Source: Burkholderiaceae bacterium
GTDB taxonomy: Bacteria > Pseudomonadota > Gammaproteobacteria > Burkholderiales > Burkholderiaceae
Reading direction: 5' to 3'
DNA length: 49,877 nucleotides
NCBI GenBank assembly: GCA_947447945.1
Contig: CANFLR010000011.1
Location: 1-49,877, forward strand
How positions within the stretch are numbered: the first letter of the stretch is position 1; every line of letters begins with the position of its first letter. Of the stretch, positions 44,035 to 49,877 are shown piece by piece. The translations under genes and the position numbers were made by a program. The notes under the pieces were generated by a model. That model saw nothing but the letters and a program-made list of their open reading frames with translations. It did not search any database and was not told the DNA's origin.

Positions 44035-45281
44035 GATGTTGTTTTTGACTTAACCCAACCATTGCGACGCTCGTACAGCACAAACAAAACACCCCAAATC
44101 ACAATCGCTACATAAGCCCAAACCCAAGAAGCTTTGGATGCTCGAGAGCCAGTCAAATCCAACACTAAACCAAAGATTGCAGGACCAAGCAAGCCGCCGC
44201 CAAAACCCAATAAAGAATGTAAGCCCATCGCCACACCTTTAACATTCTCCTGTGCATTAATCACCAAGCCAGCCGTGAGAGTAGCGGAATCTGCCATGAT
44301 AAAAAGGGCATGCCCAATTGCTAGCGCAACAATAAACCACCATGCCTGACCTGCAGAATAAGCTAAAGCAATTCCCATTAATGCGCTCATCAGCATCACA
44401 AAACAAACCCATTTTTGCCGACCTACCCGTAAGGCAATTTCATTACCCAGAATGGATGAAGGCACCCCAATCAGATTAATCAAGCCTGCCAAAGTAGTAG
44501 CAGCAAGAAAAAAAGCTTCGCCAGAAAATGCGGCGCAGAAACCAAAAAAAGCTACTAACCAGCTTCGAGAAGCAAACAATTCGATGCAGTGAGCGGTATA
44601 GCCAAAAATAAATCCCGAAGCTGTTTTATCTTGAAGCACTAAACGCCATTTAGCCACTGGAAAAAGATCACGCACATCAAGCCGTAAAGGTCCGCTCCAC
44701 TTTTCATGTTCCAAAGGAGGAATGAATAAGAGCACTAACAGAAATGCCGTAAAGGGCCCTAGAGCAATCAATGAAAAAACATAATGCCAATCAAACGCCT
44801 GCAATATCCATCCTGAGCATAAATAAGAGAAGCCGGTACCAATTCCAAAGAAGGCGGTATAAAAAGAAATGTGTCGCGTCAATTCACCAGACTGAATGCG
44901 ATCTGACAGAATTTTTAGTCCCGGCATATAGGTACCGGCAAGACCTGCGCCATTGAGCGCCATAAAAAATAGGGCCGTCCAAAAATTATCGGCAAATAAA
45001 CCCATGCCCAAAAGACCAATAGCAGCCAAAATGCCGCCCACTAGATACACCCTTCGGGCATCCACCCGGTCTGTTAGCGCAGTAGCCAGGGGGACTGCTA
45101 GCATATAACCAAAGAAAAGTGCGCTTGCAATCAGGCCTGATTGCAAGTTACTAAGTTGCCACTCATCTTGCAATCGGGTTAACACCACAGCATAACAAGC
45201 AAAGCCCAAGAGGGCACAAGTCTGTGCCATGAGCATTAGAGGGGTATAACCAACAGATCGAAAGCGCATAGAAGGGTTCAC
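44031..45281 (-). CDS. MFS transporter coupled to the cbb3 copper ATPase gene
   Basis: A 416-residue protein with 12 hydrophobic segments. The first cytosolic loop LATALTDRVDARRVYLVGG is a normal MFS motif A. It overlaps ccoI by four bases. In Rhodobacter, CcoA, an MFS copper importer, supports cbb3 assembly and uses MxxxM and HxxxM motifs. Here MSALM gives an MxxxM in the second half, but an HxxxM is not clear (HALFIM is one residue longer). It begins with GTG 45281 or ATG 45269, both with weak ribosome sites. A copper role is inferred from coupling only; an organic-anion carrier is the main alternative. Confidence 0.85.
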   Translation of the reverse strand: MNPSMRFRSVGYTPLMLMAQTCALLGFACYAVVLTRLQDEWQLSNLQSGLIASALFFGYMLAVPLATALTDRVDARRVYLVGGILAAIGLLGMGLFADNFWTALFFMALNGAGLAGTYMPGLKILSDRIQSGELTRHISFYTAFFGIGTGFSYLCSGWILQAFDWHYVFSLIALGPFTAFLLVLLFIPPLEHEKWSGPLRLDVRDLFPVAKWRLVLQDKTASGFIFGYTAHCIELFASRSWLVAFFGFCAAFSGEAFFLAATTLAGLINLIGVPSSILGNEIALRVGRQKWVCFVMLMSALMGIALAYSAGQAWWFIVALAIGHALFIMADSATLTAGLVINAQENVKGVAMGLHSLLGFGGGLLGPAIFGLVLDLTGSRASKASWVWAYVAIVIWGVLFVLYERRNGWVKSKTTS

Positions 45282-45354
45282 GAAAGACGGTTCATTCTAC
45301 TCGCCCCAAGAAGCCTAAGACCCGCTAAACTATCAGAAATTAGATGGAGACCCT

Positions 45355-46338
45355 ATGAATATCCTCAGTTCCCAAAATCGTTTGATCCAATGGTGTGCCA
45401 CCGTATTACTGTTACTCGCTAGCACCGTGGTTTTGGCTGACGCCTACCCTAATAAACCTATTAAGGCGATTGTCCCGTTTGCTGCCGGCAGTGCAACCGA
45501 TCAAATCGGTCGAGCCTTTGCCGTCAAAATGTCAGAGGTTCTAGGGCAGCCGGTGGTGGTTGAAAATAGACCGGGCGCAAATGGGATGATTGGCGCAGAT
45601 GCTGTTGCCAAAGCGCCAGCAGATGGCTACACCCTACTCTTTGGAACAAACAGTACTAACGCAGCGTTAAAAAGTCTCGTTAAGAGCTTGCCATACAACC
45701 AAGATACCGCATTTACTCCGATTGGTTATTTTGGATCAGTACCACTCATCGTTGCCATTAACAATGATGTGCCAGCCAAAACACTTGGCGGATTTATTGC
45801 CTTAGCTAAAGCTGATCCAGAAAAAATTACCTTCGCTTATGCCAGTACCTCCCAACGAGTTTCTTCGGAAATGTTAGCGAGTGTGGCTGGCATCAAAATG
45901 ACCGGCATCTCTTATAAAAGTGGCCCAAATGCGATGACTGATTTGATTGGCGGTCAGGTCAATATGTTTACAGCAGATTTTGCTGTCATGCTCCCACAAG
46001 TTCAGTCTGGAAAAGTACGTGGCTTAGCAGTAACTTCGCTCAAACGCTCACCCGCTATTCCCGAGTTACCAACTGTCAATGAATCACTCGGCATCAAAAA
46101 CTATGAACTCATCGCCTTCTTTGCTGCTTTTGGTCCGGCAGGTATGCCAAAAGATGCTGTCATGAAGCTCAATAAGGCAGTCAATGAGGCTGCCAAATCA
46201 AAAGAGCTCATCGAGCGATTCTCCTCATTGGGATTTGAAACCCAACCCGGTAGTCCTGAAATGCTAGATAAGAAAATCAAACTGGAAACTATCAAGTGGG
46301 CCAAAGCCATTAAAGAGGCCGGCATGGAAGCCGAGTAA
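45355..46338 (+). CDS. Bug/TctC-family periplasmic solute-binding protein
   Basis: A 327-residue exported protein with signal peptide ending VVLADA and mature start YPNKPIKAIVPFAAGSATDQIGRA. The first loop has AGSATD, an Ala/Ser variant of the GG.D form. GGAGA before ATG supports the start. It is a single rightward gene, divergent from the MFS-cco operon by 73 bases and convergent with the AtuA-related gene, whose stop is 3 bases away. Its ligand cannot be guessed from neighbours. Confidence 0.92.
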   Translation: MNILSSQNRLIQWCATVLLLLASTVVLADAYPNKPIKAIVPFAAGSATDQIGRAFAVKMSEVLGQPVVVENRPGANGMIGADAVAKAPADGYTLLFGTNSTNAALKSLVKSLPYNQDTAFTPIGYFGSVPLIVAINNDVPAKTLGGFIALAKADPEKITFAYASTSQRVSSEMLASVAGIKMTGISYKSGPNAMTDLIGGQVNMFTADFAVMLPQVQSGKVRGLAVTSLKRSPAIPELPTVNESLGIKNYELIAFFAAFGPAGMPKDAVMKLNKAVNEAAKSKELIERFSSLGFETQPGSPEMLDKKIKLETIKWAKAIKEAGMEAE

Positions 46339-46341
46339 GCA

Positions 46342-46677
46342 TCAAAGAGAAGTATTAATTTCCATGGCTAAGAGCCAATAAGAAAGGCTCTTACCATGGG
46401 CGTCGAGATTTAGAGAGAGATTGACGCCACCATCTAGAACATCATCGATCACAAAATTGAGTGCGCCTAGTTGAGGTAATTCATAACGCTTTACGGCAGA
46501 TGGACACCGAAAAGCAAAATGTTCCGACACTCTCTCAGCTGTGACCTCGCGCAGTAAGATAGCAAAATCCTCAGCTCGATAAGCAATCACACTAATGTTA
46601 GAGCGATTACCCTTATCGCCCGTTCGAGCATGGGCGATTTCATGTAAGAGAATTTTCTTTTGACTCATATCGATCAT
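46342..46677 (-). CDS. AtuA-related protein (small C-terminal-type subunit)
   Basis: A 111-residue protein. LHEIAHARTGDKGNRSNISVIAY (residues 11-33) is the hallmark of the small domain that in some bacteria is fused to the C-terminus of AtuA/DUF1446 proteins. Here it is a separate gene, coupled by ATGA to the large protein. The two probably form one complex. It is the last gene of the leftward operon. Confidence 0.88.
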   Translation of the reverse strand: MIDMSQKKILLHEIAHARTGDKGNRSNISVIAYRAEDFAILLREVTAERVSEHFAFRCPSAVKRYELPQLGALNFVIDDVLDGGVNLSLNLDAHGKSLSYWLLAMEINTSL

Positions 46678-48026
46678 TCGCCCAAAAAGAATTCATAAGA
46701 AGCATGGATTAAATCTCGGGGCAGATAGGCGACCAAGGTATTTAAACGAGGTCTGAGACTCGTGCGAACGCCTCCCCCACCTGCTGGACCACAGGTATAA
46801 AGAGCTGTTACCTCTCTGCACACACGATTAGCGGTAGCCTGATTGTGATGCGCTGCCGCTACACGCAGCCGAATATCTTCAAATCCACCTTGAGCTGTAA
46901 ACGAGGGTCCCGCACCATCATCACTAACAAATACACTAGCAGATCCAATGTAATCAATCCTTAAATCTAGCTCAGCAGAAAGTCTTTCGCGAATAATCTG
47001 CCCAGCAAGTTTGGCGCGCTCCTGTGCATGATGACCTGCATAAGAAATCTCTGCCTCAGCTAACCAACCACCGTCAATGCAAATATTCGCCTTTAAAGTG
47101 GCGGGTCTTGGGTGACCTAATACATTAGTAAGTGCCACTCGATTCCCGCTCAGCTCTGTGATCTGAGCTTGGCCAATGTCAGCCGTGACATCAGGTGTTA
47201 AATAGCATGCCGGATCATGCAACTCATATAACAACTGCTCTGTTACCGTCATTCGAGTCACCAAACCACCGGTATTGAGAGCCTTAGTAACGCAGCAGTT
47301 TCCCAGTACATCAAACTCAACGATTGGAAAACCCAAATTCGATAAACCAGGAATGTCCTTTACCCCGGGATCAGCAAAATAGCCGCCAGTAACTTGAGCG
47401 CCACACTCCAATAGATGCCCGGCCATCGTTGCTTGACCTAGAAAATTCCAATCGTCCCAACTTTTTTTGAAGTGGGCCATCAAAGGACCCACTGTCAGAG
47501 CAGGATCGGCAACGCGCCCAGTCACAACTACTTGGGCGCCGTCATTGAGTGCATCACAAATTTCACGAGCACCTAAATACACATTGGCACTCACCAAAGT
47601 ACTTTGACTTAAGCTAACTTTATCGGGCTCACTCAGATAATCAATAAAAATTGAGTCAGATATCTCATCGCCTTTAATGATGGCGATCTTAAGTTGGGGG
47701 AGGCCTTTTGCTTTGGCTATTTTCGCTATTAAACGCGCTGCTCCCTCGGGATTGGCTGCGCCAAAGTTCCCAATAATAGGGATGTGATTTGTTACACAAT
47801 CGACCAAAATCGGCTCAAGCATTTCTGCTAACAAAGGCTCATAGCCTGCGTCTCTATTTTGGCGACGCTCTAACTGTGCAAGTGCCAACGTTCTTTCGGC
47901 TAAAGTCTCAAAGATTAAGCAAGCAGGCTCGCCGAGTCGCACAAACTCATCTACGATGGGACGCGCAACATCTGTACGATCACCGGAAAATCCAGCAGCA
48001 CAGCCAATCCGATAAACATGTGTCAT
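46674..48026 (-). CDS. AtuA family protein (DUF1446, acyclic terpene utilisation-like)
   Basis: A 450-residue cytosolic protein. It begins with the family's IGCAAGFSGDRTD block, then shows NFGAANPEGAARLIA (about 94-108), VVTGRVADPAL, HLLECGAQVTGGYF and the C-terminal CGPAGGGGVRTSLRPRL. AtuA is required for citronellol-type terpene use in Pseudomonas, but its chemical step is not settled, and relatives occur far from terpene genes. Here it is coupled to a 2-oxoglutarate dioxygenase and a Bug protein, not to atuB-H homologues, so its role may be different. Confidence 0.9.
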   Translation of the reverse strand: MTHVYRIGCAAGFSGDRTDVARPIVDEFVRLGEPACLIFETLAERTLALAQLERRQNRDAGYEPLLAEMLEPILVDCVTNHIPIIGNFGAANPEGAARLIAKIAKAKGLPQLKIAIIKGDEISDSIFIDYLSEPDKVSLSQSTLVSANVYLGAREICDALNDGAQVVVTGRVADPALTVGPLMAHFKKSWDDWNFLGQATMAGHLLECGAQVTGGYFADPGVKDIPGLSNLGFPIVEFDVLGNCCVTKALNTGGLVTRMTVTEQLLYELHDPACYLTPDVTADIGQAQITELSGNRVALTNVLGHPRPATLKANICIDGGWLAEAEISYAGHHAQERAKLAGQIIRERLSAELDLRIDYIGSASVFVSDDGAGPSFTAQGGFEDIRLRVAAAHHNQATANRVCREVTALYTCGPAGGGGVRTSLRPRLNTLVAYLPRDLIHASYEFFLGE

Positions 48027-48051
48027 TAGAGTTTATTGGAGTAAACCAGGC

Positions 48052-48807
48052 TTACTGCTGCCCGATATTGGGGGAATCCTGAAAACCATTAGCGCGATAC
48101 GTTAATACCAAGGTATCTCGATGGCCATGAGCGCCAACCGGTTGAATGGGGGTAGATTCATGAATCATGCGTTCATCATTCATGAGTAGTAATGACCATG
48201 GTTGGGTAAGTGTAAAACGCAATCCAGCAGAACCATTGGCTTCAAAAACACGTGTTTCCCCACCCTTAATATTCACTCGATCCAGCAAGAAGACCGCAAC
48301 AAAATCGTGGCCGTCACGGTGTGCGCCTTCTGGTGTTGGACGGCCAATGCCATCAGTCGTATCAATCCTAAATTCATGAGCCTCTACAAACCAAGTGTTA
48401 ACCGACTTCAGGCTACTTAAAACATGAGCCATACCCAGCAACAATGATTTCCAAGCAGGATTATTATTTAGCTGCGCCTGCATCGGTTCAAACCAACGCT
48501 CGATACCGCCATGCAGGGCGTTGTAGTCTACTGACTGCCAATGTGCACGATGCGGAACGTCTATAAGAGTATCGCCTTTAATTTGATAGCTAGCATGACG
48601 ACGATAACGGTAGCGACCGCCATCCTTGAGATAAGGGTCACGGGGTAAATCATTCCAAAACACATTCAAGGCTAGCAGATCGGATAAGGCTACATTCGCA
48701 AGCTCTGCAACTGTTTCGGCTGAGACTACGACATAGCCGTCAGTCCGCAAGGATTGAATAAGCTCTTTTGACGAAGTTAGCGGGGGAGTGAGGGTTGTCG
48801 TGGTCAT
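48052..48807 (-). CDS. 2-oxoglutarate/Fe(II)-dependent dioxygenase (2OG-Fe_Oxy_2 family)
   Basis: A 251-residue cytosolic oxygenase. The iron triad can be read as His163 and Asp165 (GAHRDGHDF) and His216 (RMIHESTP), with Arg230 or Arg238 (HRDTLVLTYR) for binding 2-oxoglutarate. This family includes free amino acid hydroxylases such as isoleucine dioxygenase. It lies between the Bug gene (14 bases after it) and AtuA, suggesting it hydroxylates an imported acid or amino acid. Its ribosome site is weak, which may mean translational coupling to the Bug gene. Confidence 0.87.
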   Translation of the reverse strand: MTTTTLTPPLTSSKELIQSLRTDGYVVVSAETVAELANVALSDLLALNVFWNDLPRDPYLKDGGRYRYRRHASYQIKGDTLIDVPHRAHWQSVDYNALHGGIERWFEPMQAQLNNNPAWKSLLLGMAHVLSSLKSVNTWFVEAHEFRIDTTDGIGRPTPEGAHRDGHDFVAVFLLDRVNIKGGETRVFEANGSAGLRFTLTQPWSLLLMNDERMIHESTPIQPVGAHGHRDTLVLTYRANGFQDSPNIGQQ

Positions 48808-48821
48808 TTGCTCATTTTAGG

Positions 48822-49793
48822 TCAATCGAGTTGAGCGCCTGATGCCTTGACAATTTTGGCCCATTTCACTAACTCATCCTTCAAAAGACCGGTCAACTTT
48901 TCAGGTGCAATAGGGGCCAAATCCAAGCCTTGTGCCATCAGTTTTTCCCTGACATCCGGAATGGCTAGCATGCTCTTCATTGCTGATTGTATTTTCTTGA
49001 CGACAGCAGGATTGGCTCCAATTGGAGCAAACATCGCAACCCATACCTCACCCACACAATCAGGATAGGTTTCCGCAATTGTGGGGATTTCTGGAGCGGC
49101 GCTAGAACGCTTGGCAGAACTAATGGCGATTGCCTGTAGTTTGCCCGCTTTAATATAATTGAGAGCAGAAGGCAGGCTTGCAAATGCCAAAGGCACCTGG
49201 CCACCTAACACATCGTTAATCGCTGGGGCCACGCCTTTATAGGGAATATGCTGCATATCTACCCCAGCACTCGTATTTAACATTGCCCCTAGCAAATGGC
49301 TAATCGTTCCATTTCCTGCTGATGCATAAGACAACTCTCCCGGCTTCTTTTTGGCGACTGCAATCACATCAGCCAAAGTTTTTAAGGGTGATCCAGGCGG
49401 GGTTACCAAGACATAAGGTGTCGCTCCAATGTAATACAAAGGTACAAAATCGTTAACTGGGTCAAATCCTGGATTTTTATATAAAGCAGGATTAATCGCT
49501 TGCGCACTATTAATTGTCAGCAAGAGTGTGTATCCATCTTTTGCTGCGCGTGCCACGCTCTGCGTACCGATATTACCGCCAGCGCCTGGTCTATTGTCAA
49601 CAATGATGGAAGTACCTAATGCCTCACCTAATGCCGGCGCAATCAAACGCGCGACGATATCGTTAGTCCCACCTGCCGTCTGAGGTACTACCAAATTAAT
49701 CGATTTATTAGGATAAGACTGAGCAAGTGCGCAGAAAGTGATACCAGTCAAAACGACTGATAGGCTTATTTTGATGAATGTTTTCTGAAACAT
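48822..49793 (-). CDS. Bug/TctC-family periplasmic solute-binding protein
   Basis: A 323-residue exported protein with signal peptide ending FCALAQ and mature start SYPNKSINLVVPQTAGGTNDIVARL, the GGTND loop carrying the usual Asp. The start at 49793 (MFQKTFIK) has GGGAG seven bases ahead; a frame back to 49841 adds a charged 16-residue leader without support. It is the first gene of the operon with the dioxygenase and AtuA genes and may bring in their substrate. I see no gene in the 84 bases beyond it. Confidence 0.92.
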   Translation of the reverse strand: MFQKTFIKISLSVVLTGITFCALAQSYPNKSINLVVPQTAGGTNDIVARLIAPALGEALGTSIIVDNRPGAGGNIGTQSVARAAKDGYTLLLTINSAQAINPALYKNPGFDPVNDFVPLYYIGATPYVLVTPPGSPLKTLADVIAVAKKKPGELSYASAGNGTISHLLGAMLNTSAGVDMQHIPYKGVAPAINDVLGGQVPLAFASLPSALNYIKAGKLQAIAISSAKRSSAAPEIPTIAETYPDCVGEVWVAMFAPIGANPAVVKKIQSAMKSMLAIPDVREKLMAQGLDLAPIAPEKLTGLLKDELVKWAKIVKASGAQLD

Positions 49794-49877
49794 GTTGTCT
49801 CCCATGATGTCGATCACTTTAAGGGGTCTCTTTTTTGGCATTATGCCCCCACACCAATAATAGGCAAAAGAATGGGC

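Noticed and set aside
1..49877. CRISPR array, insertion sequence, prophage or toxin-antitoxin module
   Set aside because: No spaced direct repeats, transposase, integrase or phage structural genes seen on either strand.

Overview
The window comes from a betaproteobacterium of the Burkholderiales, most likely Polynucleobacter or a close freshwater relative. This is inferred from the tmRNA tag ANDERYALAA at the left edge, moderate GC, very compact operons, the many Bug-type (tripartite tricarboxylate transporter) solute-binding proteins and the cbb3 oxidase locus. It reads as a stable chromosomal segment. I see no insertion sequence, integrase, prophage module or CRISPR array, and nearly all of it is coding.

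Left part (1-16 kb). The 3' part of ssrA and its terminator are followed by an outer-membrane barrel protein, then a leftward operon: Bug protein, carboxymuconolactone decarboxylase-like protein, pirin, methyltransferase. A rightward operon holds trhO, a Bug protein, a ModA-like binding protein without a signal peptide, a second Bug protein and a PcaD-like hydrolase. After a small monooxygenase on the other strand comes a second rightward group: Bug, MmgE/PrpD, D-2-hydroxyacid dehydrogenase, a split chromate transporter and another Bug protein. These groups look like scavenging modules for organic acids and aromatic breakdown products. Their substrates cannot be read from sequence.

Middle part (15-32 kb). 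crcB and ygiD run leftward with two very small genes upstream (45 and 55 codons). Then come an M50 protease, cytochrome c', a cytochrome b561-like protein and an EntS-like MFS exporter. Two catabolic modules follow. One is a D-2-hydroxyacid dehydrogenase, a DapA/NanA-type aldolase and a complete TAXI-type TRAP transporter. The other is a mandelate-racemase-type enolase, a malate/L-lactate dehydrogenase-type oxidoreductase and a Bug protein. Two related 3-hydroxyacyl-CoA dehydrogenases flank this stretch. An M23 peptidase and a universal stress protein close it.

Right part (32-50 kb). DUF2177 and a SulP transporter precede a microaerobic respiration locus: a SafE/UreH-like membrane protein, an FNR regulator with all four cluster cysteines, and on the leftward strand MFS - ccoI - ccoS - (FNR promoter) - ccoN - ccoO - ccoQ - ccoP - ccoG - short ccoH - an 87-aa membrane protein. 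A perfect FNR box lies at about -41.5 from a plausible start upstream of ccoN, which suggests that the neighbouring fnr product controls the oxidase. The window ends with another Bug gene and a leftward operon: Bug, 2-oxoglutarate/Fe dioxygenase, AtuA, AtuA-related protein.

The most notable overall feature is eight Bug binding proteins with no TctA or TctB membrane partner in the window. The best leads for something less described are the signal-less ModA-like protein between two Bug genes, the MFS transporter coupled to the cbb3 copper ATPase, the short CcoH with its 87-aa partner, the two tiny genes near 16.6-16.9 kb, and the Bug-dioxygenase-AtuA operon.
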